Assembly (NCBI GenBank): GCA_018267095.1
Contig: JAFDZC010000011.1
Location: forward strand, 1 to 64,000
Length of the DNA: 64,000 bases
Direction: 5' to 3'
From: Bacteroidota bacterium
GTDB taxonomy: Bacteria > Bacteroidota > Bacteroidia > Flavobacteriales > Flavobacteriaceae
The notes beneath the pieces were generated by a model that was not told the origin of the DNA, did not search any database, and saw nothing but the letters and a program-made list of their open reading frames with translations. Positions 14,299 to 24,500 of the stretch are shown one piece after another; position 1 is the first letter of the stretch, and every line of letters starts with the position of its first letter. The translations under genes were made by a program, and so were the position numbers.

Positions 14299-15711
14299 AT
14301 GAGTGCTTCGGCTTTTTACCGTATCCTTCAAAACCATTTTCCGTATGTGCCCACCACTGGGCAGGATTTGTTTTTTCAACTCATGGCCGATTTTGTCACC
14401 AATGGTCGCAAAGACCAAATTTTCGTGCTCAAAGGCTATGCCGGAACCGGTAAAACCAGCGTCATTGCTACTTTGGTCAATAACCTATCTCAGGCCCAAC
14501 TCAAATCGGTGCAACTCGCACCTACAGGTCGCGCAGCCAAAGTCATTGCGCAGTATTCCGGCCGACCGGCATTTACGATCCACAAAAAAATATACTTCCC
14601 CAAAAAGAACTCGGGCAGCGGCATGAGCTTTACCCTGCAACCCAACAAGCACAAAGACACTTTGTTTATTGTCGATGAAGCTTCGATGATTTCAGACTCG
14701 CCCGGCGACAACGGTTCTTTATTAGATGATTTGATTTCGTATGTCTATTCTGGAGTCAACTGCAAATTGGTATTGTTGGGCGATTCGGCGCAGTTGCCAC
14801 CGGTGCAGTCTGATGATTCTCCGGCGCTCAACATTGATGCTCTGGGATTGCATTATCAAAAGCACATTGTGCATATTGAGCTCGATGAAGTGATGCGTCA
14901 AGAAGAAGATTCCGGAATTCTGTACAACGCCACCCAATTGCGCGAACAATTGTATGAAGAATTTTTCGAAGAGTTTCGCTTTCAGATCAAAGGCTTCCCC
15001 GATGTAGTCAAGCTCACCGACGGTTATGACATTCAAGATGCCATCCACACGGCTTACAGCCAATACAGCATCGAAGACACCGCTTTTATTGTGCGCTCAA
15101 ACAAACGCGCCAATTTATACAACCAGCAAATTCGCTCGCGCATTTTAGACAAAGAAAGCCAAATTGCTACGGGCGATTATCTGATGGTGGTCAAGAACAA
15201 TTATTTCTGGCTCAATGAAACCGACCAAGCCGGTTTTATTGCCAACGGCGACATCATTGAAATTCAACAAGTGTTTGGCATCAAAGAACTCTACGGATTC
15301 ACCTTTGCGCACGTCAAAATACGTATGGTCGATTATCCGGAACAACGCTCCATTGAAACGGTTTTGTTGCTCGACACGATCAGCAGCGAATCGCCCTCCT
15401 TGTCATATGCCGACGCCAACCGCTTGTATGAAGAAGTGCTCAAAGACTACGAAGACGAAACTTCGAAGTACAAAAAAATGCAAAAACTCAAAGACAACGA
15501 ATACTTCAACGCTTTACAAGTCAAGTTTGCCTATGCCATGACTTGCCACAAATCACAGGGCGGACAATGGAAAACCGTTTTTATCGAGCAACCGTATTTG
15601 CCCGACGGAATCCTTGACAGCGATTACTTCAGATGGCTATATACGGCGGTGACACGCGCCCAAGAAAAATTGTATTTGATTGGTTTTAAGGAGGAAAGCT
15701 TCTGGGAATAG
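14299..15711 (+). CDS. RecD-like superfamily 1 DNA helicase / AAA ATPase
   Basis: A 470-residue superfamily 1 helicase. Motifs in order: Walker A GYAGTGKTS (near residues 47-55), VDEASMIS (Walker B), GDSAQLPPVQ (motif III), VRSNKRANLYNQQIR, then the UvrD-like C-terminal block AYAMTCHKSQGGQWKTVF and LYTAVTRAQEKLYLIGF. This is the compact helicase seen in Bacteroidota and often annotated as ATP-dependent RecD-like helicase. A role in DNA repair or recombination is expected but not specific. A degraded second copy of its last ~25 codons is found at 16831-16926, beyond the next gene. Confidence 0.9.
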   Translation: MSASAFYRILQNHFPYVPTTGQDLFFQLMADFVTNGRKDQIFVLKGYAGTGKTSVIATLVNNLSQAQLKSVQLAPTGRAAKVIAQYSGRPAFTIHKKIYFPKKNSGSGMSFTLQPNKHKDTLFIVDEASMISDSPGDNGSLLDDLISYVYSGVNCKLVLLGDSAQLPPVQSDDSPALNIDALGLHYQKHIVHIELDEVMRQEEDSGILYNATQLREQLYEEFFEEFRFQIKGFPDVVKLTDGYDIQDAIHTAYSQYSIEDTAFIVRSNKRANLYNQQIRSRILDKESQIATGDYLMVVKNNYFWLNETDQAGFIANGDIIEIQQVFGIKELYGFTFAHVKIRMVDYPEQRSIETVLLLDTISSESPSLSYADANRLYEEVLKDYEDETSKYKKMQKLKDNEYFNALQVKFAYAMTCHKSQGGQWKTVFIEQPYLPDGILDSDYFRWLYTAVTRAQEKLYLIGFKEESFWE

Positions 15712-15746
15712 TTTTTTTATATATTTACAAAATCAAATGCACTTCC

Positions 15747-16625
15747 ATGGGAAAATATTTTATTATCATGCTGCTGGTTTTTAACTTGGGTTTTGCCCAG
15801 CACGTGCAGACAACCGATGACTATTTGGTTTTTTATACGGCCGATGTGTATTCAGGGATATTACCCGACGGTACTCCTGACGATTCGTTGCTTTCAGCTC
15901 CTGCAACGGGCACGCTCCGATCGGTTCCCTATGATATTTCGTTGCCGGGGAGTTCGTGTTTTCCATCGGCAAATAAAGTTGAGATACTTTACACGATAGC
16001 TACCACTGCCAGCATTTACAGGTATTATGAAGTCGCTTCGGGTTACTATAAGTATTTGGGAAAATATGAAAACGCTGCTTGCAATAATACGGGCATTTAC
16101 ACGATTAATTTTCCTAAAACTATAACCTGTGGCAGTTATCCTGGTGGAGTCAATGTATGTTGGGCAGCTACTTTTTCTTCAGGTGCCACCAAAGATGTTG
16201 TATTAAATGCCTATGGAGGCAGTTCTGCACATTTCACATGGAGCCGAGAGGTTACCTATGTGGTCCATCCGAATCTGATGCTTAAGGAAATTGGATACAG
16301 TAGCTACACATCCCCTAATAGGAGTGTGACGCTTTATCAATATACCGACATTCCGTTTCTGGGGCTCGAGACACATGAACCGGCCGGGTTTAAAATTTAT
16401 CCAAACCCTGCGAGCTCCTATTTTACAATTAGCAATCCAAATTTTGATAATATCAAATCTTTGGTTGTCGTATATGATGCTTTCGGAAAACTAGTGACTG
16501 ACGAAAAACTTGACATTCAGGATAAGGTTATCGATATCAGTCAATACAGCACAGGATTATATATTCTTCTGATCAAGGATCAAAACAATAATATTCTGCA
16601 TGTAGAAAAAATAGTCAAAAGATAA
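15747..16625 (+). CDS. Secreted protein with T9SS type A sorting domain
   Basis: A 292-residue exported protein. The signal peptide is MGKYFIIMLLVFNLGFAQ. A central ~190-residue beta-rich region has paired cysteines (SSCFPSANKVEILY, NAACNNTG, TITCGSYPGGVNVCW) and no family I recognise. The C-terminal ~75 residues, GFKIYPNPASSYFTIS...LHVEKIVKR, form a type A T9SS sorting domain, so the protein should reach the cell surface or medium. It lies between the helicase and the helicase remnant, as if inserted there or left after a local duplication. A strong terminator follows at 16742. Confidence 0.85.
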   Translation: MGKYFIIMLLVFNLGFAQHVQTTDDYLVFYTADVYSGILPDGTPDDSLLSAPATGTLRSVPYDISLPGSSCFPSANKVEILYTIATTASIYRYYEVASGYYKYLGKYENAACNNTGIYTINFPKTITCGSYPGGVNVCWAATFSSGATKDVVLNAYGGSSAHFTWSREVTYVVHPNLMLKEIGYSSYTSPNRSVTLYQYTDIPFLGLETHEPAGFKIYPNPASSYFTISNPNFDNIKSLVVVYDAFGKLVTDEKLDIQDKVIDISQYSTGLYILLIKDQNNNILHVEKIVKR

Positions 16626-16741
16626 AGGGCGAAGCCATTACAAAAGTGCAAAGAGACTAAGATTTAAAATCTAGCTATGAGTAGAGTGCAAAGCCCACGG
16701 GCAAGCTAGAACTTATAATAGAAAGCAGCTATACGGCTCTC

Positions 16742-16771
16742 GGAATAATCATAAAAACTATTCCTTTTTTT
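16742..16771 (+). terminator. Rho-independent terminator
   Basis: GGAATA (16742-16747) pairs with TATTCC (16759-16764), followed by seven T. It lies 116 bp after the T9SS protein stop. No gene is seen in 16626-16830. Confidence 0.6.
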
Positions 16772-16830
16772 ATTGAGCGCCAGTAGCTATTGTGATTAAA
16801 ACCTTCTTTGCATATCAGTTAATTCATCAG

Positions 16831-16926
16831 ATGGTATTAATTTGTTGGCTGTACACCGCTGTCGCACAGGCAAAAAATTTGTTGCGCCTGATCGGGTTCA
16901 AGGAGGAGTTTTTTGAAGAAGAATAA
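16831..16926 (+). pseudogene. Remnant of a helicase C-terminus
   Basis: This frame reads CWLYTAVAQAKNLLRLIGF followed by KEEFFEEE and a stop. It aligns with the end of the intact helicase, RWLYTAVTRAQEKLYLIGFK then EESFWE and stop. The protein match is clear but the DNA differs at many positions, so this is not a recent copy. Nothing upstream resembles the rest of the helicase. The fragment has probably lost its function. It may be the tail of an older helicase allele displaced by the present one, or an old duplication. Confidence 0.65.
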
Positions 16927-16957
16927 TAAACGGCTGCTTTCCGCTCATAAACCAATT

Positions 16958-17347
16958 TTACCCCGGAATTTGCTCTACCAAAACTTCATTACCCGCTTGG
17001 TCAAAATAAGTGCAGGTCATTTGGTCCATGCAGATTTCCCATTTTTCAATGCCGGTGGCGGCGCACATTTGAATAAAAGTCAAGTAATCGGTCTTGCCTT
17101 GTTGGTGCGCTTTTAATTCAGCTTTAAAAACGTCTAAGTTGGTTACGGCAGCAATTTCAATAGGTGCATACTTGGCCGGAACCGTGACCATCCCATCATT
17201 GCCGTGGTGATAATCCACATGCCCGTCTGCCACAAAGGCTTCATAGTGCGTTACGCCCAACGATTTAATCTCTTGAATATAGGCCGGAAAATCCGCTCCT
17301 GATTTTACTTTGCTGTGTGCGGTTTGAATTTCAACGAGTGTCAACAT
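16958..17347 (-). CDS. DUF1398 family protein
   Basis: A 129-residue soluble protein. The pattern SLGVTHYEAFVADGHVDYHH and the C-terminal GIEKWEICMDQMTCTYFD mark it as DUF1398 (the family sometimes named after a phage envelope protein, YbcV-like). Function is unknown. The single AraC-type regulator gene directly upstream on the same strand, 205 bp away, makes this a probable regulator-target pair. Confidence 0.8.
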   Translation of the reverse strand: MLTLVEIQTAHSKVKSGADFPAYIQEIKSLGVTHYEAFVADGHVDYHHGNDGMVTVPAKYAPIEIAAVTNLDVFKAELKAHQQGKTDYLTFIQMCAATGIEKWEICMDQMTCTYFDQAGNEVLVEQIPG

Positions 17348-17449
17348 ATTTTTTGATTTTTAAGGTTGCTGTCTTCATCATATTTGTTCGATGATGACTT
17401 GGCAAAGTTGCGGTATTAAAAACCGCTGTCATTGTAAAAAATCGTTTTT

Positions 17450-17545
17450 GTTTGGGCGTGTCCCTGCGGGTCGGGCTTTTCGTTCCCGCTTTTGGGTGCG
17501 TCGTTCCTTGGCACCCAAAGAGCTCCACTTCAATCCCTCACGCAA
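17450..17545 (+). repeat. Dispersed Bacteroidota-type intergenic repeat with hairpin
   Basis: The element runs from TTTGGGCGTGTCCCTGCGGG to TCCACTTCAATCCCTCACGC. Its centre holds a perfect 9-bp stem: TTTGGGTGC (17491-17499) with GCACCCAAA (17511-17519). From memory, similar GGGCGT..GGGTCGGGCT..hairpin..ATCCCTCACGC elements occur between genes in many Bacteroidota genomes. A fragment (AAACTTCAATCCCTCTGGCG) also occurs near 36363. It lies between the AraC and DUF1398 genes. Confidence 0.5.
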
Positions 17546-17552
17546 AACGCAG

Positions 17553-18317
17553 CTAAACGAATCGCTTGAACTTTTCAGGAGTGTCGCCGGTAAATTGTTT
17601 AAAGACCTTGATAAAATGCGCTTGGTCAAAGAAGTTGTTTTCGTAACAGATTTCCGTAAGTGTTTTGCTGGGGCCCAACTGGTCAAGAACCGCATTGAAC
17701 CGAACAATCTGCGCAAACTTTTTTGGGGTAGTGCCCACTACTTTTCTAAAGCGTTTTTCAAAAGGACTAGCACTGATGCAGAGTTTTTCGTTGAGTTCTT
17801 TGATCCGAATCGCACCCTGACTTTGATAAATGAGGTGAATGGCTTGTGCGATGAGTTGGTCTGTTTCAATATCTCTGAGTTGGTTTAGTAAAAATTGCTC
17901 AACAATTCTAATGCGTTGTCGGTCACCGGTGGCAGCGGCTAATTTTTCTTCAACCTCGGCAATAGAGCTTGGGTCAAACAACGCATCGAGCGATAGGCTC
18001 AACCCAGCCAATTCATGCGCCGGATGGGCCGCAAAATGCGTAAAACCTACTTCGGTAAAATACACCAAAACCGTCCCGATATCCACTGAATTCTGAAACA
18101 CTTTAAAGCGGTCTGTAATACCCGTGACACCCGCTGAAGAAAGTTTGTGAAGGTTATCACCATCGATGCTATTCAGTTGGCCTCTGTACTGAAAACCCAT
18201 CACTAGTGCTGTCGAGGGAAAGACTTTGTATTCACGCTCGAATGCTTGCTCTGACACTACAAAATATTTAATGTAGGGTTTGAGGCGGTCGGTGGGGAGA
18301 TGTTGATCGAATTTCAT
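17553..18317 (-). CDS. AraC family transcriptional regulator
   Basis: About 254 residues from the ATG at 18317; an alternative ATG at 18341 would add 8 residues. The N-terminal ~150 residues (HLPTDRLKPYIKYFVVSEQ...FPSTALVMGFQYRG) match the small cupin-like sensor region of this AraC subgroup. The C-terminal ~100 residues carry the two helix-turn-helix motifs, with RIKELNEKLCISASPFEKRFRKVVGTTPKKF and FFDQAHFIKVFKQFTGDTPEKF. It probably controls the neighbouring DUF1398 gene. Ligand unknown. Confidence 0.9.
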   Translation of the reverse strand: MKFDQHLPTDRLKPYIKYFVVSEQAFEREYKVFPSTALVMGFQYRGQLNSIDGDNLHKLSSAGVTGITDRFKVFQNSVDIGTVLVYFTEVGFTHFAAHPAHELAGLSLSLDALFDPSSIAEVEEKLAAATGDRQRIRIVEQFLLNQLRDIETDQLIAQAIHLIYQSQGAIRIKELNEKLCISASPFEKRFRKVVGTTPKKFAQIVRFNAVLDQLGPSKTLTEICYENNFFDQAHFIKVFKQFTGDTPEKFKRFV

Positions 18318-18368
18318 GGCCAGATGGTTCGATGGCATCAAAAAGGATTAAGGCAAAATATCGATGCT

Positions 18369-18385
18369 TATCTTGGGCTAAGATA
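18369..18385. promoter_or_regulatory. Palindrome upstream of the AraC gene
   Basis: TATCTT-GGGCT-AAGATA is a perfect 6-bp inverted repeat with a 5-bp spacer, about 52 bp upstream of the AraC start. It may be an operator. There is no direct evidence of binding. Confidence 0.3.
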
Positions 18386-18464
18386 GAATTTTTGCGAGAG
18401 TGACTTATAAAAAGTCAACAAAATCTGACCACAGCGCTTGTATACGATTATTTGATTGCTGAAA

Positions 18465-18520
18465 AAAACATTTCACAAAAGCATCATCACCAACGAAATG
18501 TTTTATTTGGTGAGCGTCAA
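18465..18520 (+). repeat. Dispersed hairpin repeat, copy 1
   Basis: AAAACATTTC (18465-18474) and GAAATGTTTT (18495-18504) form a perfect 10-bp stem around a 20-nt loop containing GCATCATC. TATTTGGTGAGCGTCAAC follows. Similar elements lie at 30549 and 39811. It is 46 bp beyond the 3' end of the giant SprB-repeat gene, where a terminator would be expected. Confidence 0.5.
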
Positions 18521-18539
18521 CTGCTCATTCAATTAGCAT

Positions 18540-18571
18540 CTCAGGTACTCAGGTACTCAGTATCTCTAATA
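18540..18571 (+). repeat. CTCAGnnn octamer repeat, locus 4
   Basis: CTCAGGTA, CTCAGGTA, CTCAGTAT, CTCTAATA. The last unit overlaps the stop codon of the giant minus-strand gene (18566-18568). Confidence 0.6.
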
Positions 18572-21500
18572 AACCATAATCTTCTTACTCACCACGCCGT
18601 TTGAAGTTTTCACTTTGACCAGATAGGTTCCCTGACTGATGTGCGGTACCGGAATTTGAATGTTCTTTTTGTTTTCAACTTCCCATAGTGCGATGCGTTG
18701 GCCCAACAAATTATATAAAAATACCTTTTCAACGATGGTTTGCAAATCTTTGTTTTGAATGTTCAAACTGTGGCTGAGGTTGGTGTATTGAATCAGCAAT
18801 GAGCCCGAAGCAAAGTCATCGGTTCCGAGCGTTTCAGTGGTAAATCGAACCGAGAATCGATCGTCGTAATCACCCGCCGCCAGTGTTACGGTAAAGGAAC
18901 CATTCTTGAGATTGTGGTAGATTCCGGTCGTGTTGTCCAACAGATAAACTTCAGTGGCTTCGGGTATATTTTCAAGCGCGTCAATCTTAATGGTTGCTTC
19001 GCCCGGATTTGAAATTTTAAGCCCTAACGGTAGGATGCGATCCAAATTAAAATCTGCTACCGCCTGAATCACAAACTTGTGGTTGCTGACGCTCCAGTAC
19101 ATATCGTCATTGTTCACATCCATCATCACAGCATCATAGCCCAAATCAAATAAATCGGTAGTTTGTGGGTCAGCGCCCACCAAAAGTTGACGATGCAATC
19201 CGTCCGGCGAATCAAAACGCATTCTGATTTTAGGTCGCAAATCAGCGTTTGCGGCACTGGTCGCCGTAGTGTTGTGGCTACGCATAAATACTGACTGAGC
19301 CGCCGATTCTACCTGAAAGGCGCGTTGACTGTTTTTTAATACAATCGGTCCGCCGGTAACGGCTGTGGTTAAATTCGGATTGACCGTAACCAAAGTCGGA
19401 TCCAAAACAGTTCCGACAAAGAAACCTTGTCCCACCGGAATATACCTTTGCGGTGTCAGTGTACCGATGGCTCCATTGTGATTGATCAAAACGTTGTTAG
19501 AAATTGCCGGAGCGCCACCCATCAGGGTATAAGTGGCATAACCGCCAATATATGAAGCCAATATATGGGTCTGCCCGGCAAAATGGTTCCAAAATGACAA
19601 GGCCCCATTGATCACGTTGGTACTGTTTCTACCTGCGCCATCTTTGATGTTGTCTTTGATAAACTCATCGGCATCTAAAGCAGACGGATACGGGTTCCCA
19701 ATCAAATAAAGCTGATTCGGAGCGATGTTTAAAAAGATGTTCCCATTGTTGGGTTTACCTGCAAACACATAGTTTTGCGCATCGGTGATGTTGGCCGTTC
19801 CATCGGTTCCTTTCATCGTAAATCCTTCGCCCACTTTGATGTTTCCGGTACTACCGGCAAATTGCCAACCTGCATAAACAGTGCTCACACTGGTGTATTT
19901 GTAGAGCCAGTACTCGCTGAGGTTGATCGGGCTTGAAAGCGCTCCATCGGCAAAATAAGGACCGGCGCCAAAATTGATTAAGCCCGGCGCAAATGGGTTG
20001 GTGGTTACATCAGAGCCATCGCGTAAAACATCGCCAATGGTATAATCAAGGCCGTTTTCGCTCACCGGTGATGACCAATAATTATAGTTAAAACTACTGC
20101 GGGTACCTTGTTGATCGCGGTAAATTTTGCCTGTACCCGTTGTTGGGTTGGCTACCGATCCCGATTGAAGAATTTGCGCTTCGCCGGTAAGTCGGATGTC
20201 ACCGCTTTGTAAGGACAATAAATTGGCAACCGTGAGCTCATAACCATTGGCCAAACTAACGCCTTTGGCTCCGTTGGAGGTATTCAGGGTTAGGTTATAA
20301 AAGGTTTCGTTGGTTTTGATGCCTGCGTTGATGGTTTGAATTTGGTTCGGTGTCGCTCCGGTAAAGCTTACCGTTCCTTGCCCTGGTATAAAAGTGCCGC
20401 TGTTTTTCCAATCGCGACTCACGTACAAATCTGAATTGGCAGTCATGGTTACCGAAGCTGTGGCTCCGATAATCAAATCTTGGGCATCGGCTATATTGCT
20501 GTATAATATAGCAAAAGGTGAGGTAGCCGGATCAATCAAAGGCATGCGCACAGCACCCGAAGGAATTTGTGCATCAATGGTAGCCGAGGGCAATCCGCCG
20601 GCCCAGTTTCTGCAATCAAACCAATCGGTGCTGACGAGTCCGGTCCACAAGCCCGGGGTTCCGTTGATGACTGTTACAGCGGCTGCGCCGGTCATATCAG
20701 CCGCACCAGCGGTACAACCCGCATCGCTCAAAGCTGTCAGGGTATAGGTAGCATCGGCAGTGATGTCGGTTACACTAAAAACATAAGGATTGGTGTTGAT
20801 GTTGTTGATCGTGGTGGTTGTACTTCCGTCGCTATAGGTAAGGCTCCAAGGCGCGGTGCCGGTCAAGGTCACACTAAAAGTAGCGGTGCCGTGGTTGCAG
20901 ATGTTTTGGTCCGGACCAAAATTGGCGGTTGGGTGGGTGCAAACGCTCGCGGTACAAGTGGCTGTTGCAGCTATAAAACAAGCTCCCGAACTGCCTGTAG
21001 GAGTGACAGTAATAATCACCACATCGTTTTCATTCAAACCTGTCACGGTATATGTAAGCACATTCCCCACAGAACCTATGGTAATTGGTGCAGCGGCATT
21101 GACTTGATAGCTCACCTCATAATCGGTGGCTCCGGCAAGTGCATCCCAATCAAAAGTAATCGATGAAGCGCTGGTGGTACCACAATAAATGGTGGGGGTT
21201 GATGAACCCCCGGTGACCAACACATCGGTACTTGCTACATTACTTGGACAGCCAGTACCATCGAGCACCATCACGTAATAAGTGCCCTCACCCAAGCCTG
21301 TAAAAATATTACTGCTCTGATAGGTCGCTCCACCATCAATGCTGTATTGAAATGGAACCGTTCCGCCCGATATGGTGACCGTGATGGTTCCGTCGCTCAA
21401 CCCACAACTGGTAGAGGTGGCTGTAGCGGTTATGGTGGCTCCTTGTAAATCCAGAAGTGTTACGATCAGCGAGGTTTTACAGCCATTCGCATCGCGTACC

Positions 21501-24500
21501 CAAACCGTATAGGTGCCTGCGCCAAGTCCGCTGAGGATGTTATCGGTTTGGTAGGTAATATCATCACTGCTGTATTCATAATTAGGTGTGCCACCAATAA
21601 CAGTGAGCATGATGGATCCGTTGTTGAAGCCACAAGAAGCATCATAGACTACTGCAGTTAAACTTTGTGGACCTATAGTATCATTGACCAAAACTACTCT
21701 GGTAGTTAAACATCCATTTCCGTCATGCAACACCACTGTATAATTACCCGGAAATAACAAGCCCGAAGTGTTGCTGCTGCCAAAGGTCAAGCCGCCGTCA
21801 AAGCTATAGGTGTATGGCAATGTACCTCCAGTGGCCGTAACGGTTATGCTTCCGTTTTGTGCACCACAACTGGCTGCCACCACCGAAGTTGTAAAACTAG
21901 CCGCTGAAAGGTTTCCAAGGGTTACCCCCGAAGTCACCACGCAACCGCGGTCATCTTTTAAGTATACTGTATAAAACCCAGCGGGTAATCCGGTAAAAAC
22001 GTTGTTGCTTTGGTATACGGTTCCGTTTAAACTAAATTGATACGGAGCCAAGCCTTGTGATCCCACCACAAATAGAGCACCGTCGCTGTTGCTGCAGGTG
22101 GCTGCTGCAGTAAAAGCAGTCACAATTGGGATGCTGCCTACTGATATAATTTCGGTAGAGGTATTGACACAACCAACCGCATCTTTGATGTACACTGTGT
22201 AAACATCTGCCGGTAAGTTGTTGAATAAATTACTGGTTTGATAGACCGTTCCATTCAAGCTGTACTGATAAGGCGCTGAACCACCACTGCCGATCACGGT
22301 AATCATTCCATTACTTAACCCACACGAAGTATCCGAAGTCAAAACACTCAGCGATGGACCACCAGTGTTGGTAATGGTAACAGTTGAGGTCTTTATACAA
22401 CCGGCGCTATCCATCACACTGATGCTGTAGGTTCCGGCACTGAGCCCCGAAAAGTCACCACTGGTATCATAAGGGTTACCGTCTATACTGTAGGAGAATG
22501 GTGCGCCACTGCCACCTGATCCAACAGCTGTAATGGTACCATTGGCCAAATTACACGATTCGTTGGTTGAGTTAACCGACAAGGTAGGACTACCGGTTGT
22601 GGCAGGCACCACAACGGTCAAGGTGGTCACACAATTGGGTCCCGGAGGGTCCGGATCAAAGCCTGAATCATCGGCCATGAGTATTGTATAATTGCCCGGT
22701 GCATAACCGGTGAGGGTAACGCTGGTATTAAATTGTGACCAAGTGAGTCCGTTGTCTGTACTGTAGTGATAAGGCGGGCTTCCGCTTCCGTTGGTTCCGG
22801 TTAGGGTAATTTGTCCGGTGCTTGACCCGCAAGGTGAACCAATGACCGCAACTGTAGCAGTAGCCCCGTTGGTGTCATTCACCGTAAACGGAACAACTTT
22901 GGTACAACCCGAAGCATCTTTGGCAATAACATAATGTTGACCCGGACTGATGTTGGTATAGTTATTTCCGGTCAAGAATGGTCCAAAATCTAAACTAAAC
23001 GTACACGAACTACACGAAGCGCCATTGACTTTAAAATTCTGAATTTTGCCCAAGGTACCATCACAAACCAAGGCATCTTTGAGGGTAAAAGTAAAAGTGC
23101 TGATGCCCGGACCGCTGCCGGTATTGGTGACCACGAGCCCTGATTGGGTGACGATGCAACCGGTGGCATCTTTGAGATAAACCGTATAAGTACCGGCCGC
23201 CACATTCAAAAAGGTACCTGATGATTGATAGGTCGTTCCGTTGATGCTATAAGTTAAGGGGGCTGAACCTCCGCTGCCGCTGGCCATAATAACCGCATTA
23301 TTCGAGGCACAACTTCCTTGCAATACTACCGAGGCGCTCAAGCTCAATCCGGTTAAGGAGGCAATCACGGCTTGTTTGGTGACAATGCAATTATTGGCAT
23401 CTTTGACATTGACGGTATAAGTGCCCGGCGCTAATCCGCTAAAGATGTTGCTTGCTTGATAGGCACCGCTGTTGATGTTGTATTGCAAAGGCGCCACTCC
23501 GCCACCGGCTGTAGCGGTGATGATTCCGGTGTTGCCGCAAGAGGAGGATATGGCACTCAGTGTCAGCGAAAGACCTGAAGCATTGTTTACGGTGATACTG
23601 GTAGTTTTGATACAACCATTGGCATCTTTAACATAAACGGTATAAGTATTGGGTGCTAAATTCGTAAATGAGTTACTGGCCGAATAGGTCACACCATCAA
23701 TGCTGTATTGCAACGGAGCCGCCCCACCGGTTCCGGTAGCAGTGATGGTTCCATTGTTGACCGTACAAGCGGCGGGGGTACTCACGGCGGTAATGCTGGG
23801 GCCAGCCACCGGATTGACAACCACCAAGGCTGCGCCGGTACAACCTTGGGCATCCCGCACAAAAACAAAGTAATTGCCTGCTGCTACACTCGTAAAAATA
23901 TTGCTCGACTGATAGGTTGTTCCGTTGATGCTGTACGTAAAAGGCCCAATGCCCGTAGGGGTAATGGTAATGGTTCCGTTGGCGGTACTACAACTGGCAG
24001 GTGTTGAGGTTCCTGAAGCCGAAGGACCTCCGGTGCTTCCTACAAGAGCCGTAGTCGTAGCAATACAACCACTGGCATCTTTTACGGTTACCGTATAACT
24101 ACCGGCGGATAATCCGCTAAACAACGGGCTGGTTTGAAAGGTAGTTCCATTGATGCTGTACTGCAACGGAGCTACACCACCGCTTCCGCTGGCGGTAATG
24201 GTTCCGTTGATGTTGCCGCAAGCCGCGTTGGTGGTTGTAGCCGTGATACTCGGCAGCGGATTGCTATCGACCGTTACGGTTACCGAACTCGTACAACCAA
24301 TGGCATCGCGCACATATACGGTATAATTGCCCGGGCTTACATTGTTAAAAATATTACCGGCTTGAAAAGTGTTGCCGTTGATGCTGTATTCTAAAGGATT
24401 TGTTCCGCCGCTGCCAAAAGCGGTAATGGTTCCGTTGTTTTGTCCGCAGGTTGCCGAGGCCGGTATGGCATTAAACACAATAGCCGGGCTCGTAGCAATG

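Noticed and set aside
17331-17528. A short minus-strand frame upstream of DUF1398
   Set aside because: It consists of the dispersed hairpin repeat and overlaps the DUF1398 start; no coding signal.
17391-17888. A 165-codon plus-strand open frame across the AraC gene
   Set aside because: It is antisense to the AraC coding region and the 17450-17545 repeat; the protein has no recognisable features.
20567-21166. A 199-codon plus-strand open frame
   Set aside because: It lies wholly inside the giant SprB-repeat gene on the other strand and is a by-product of its Thr/Gly/Ser-rich repeat codons.
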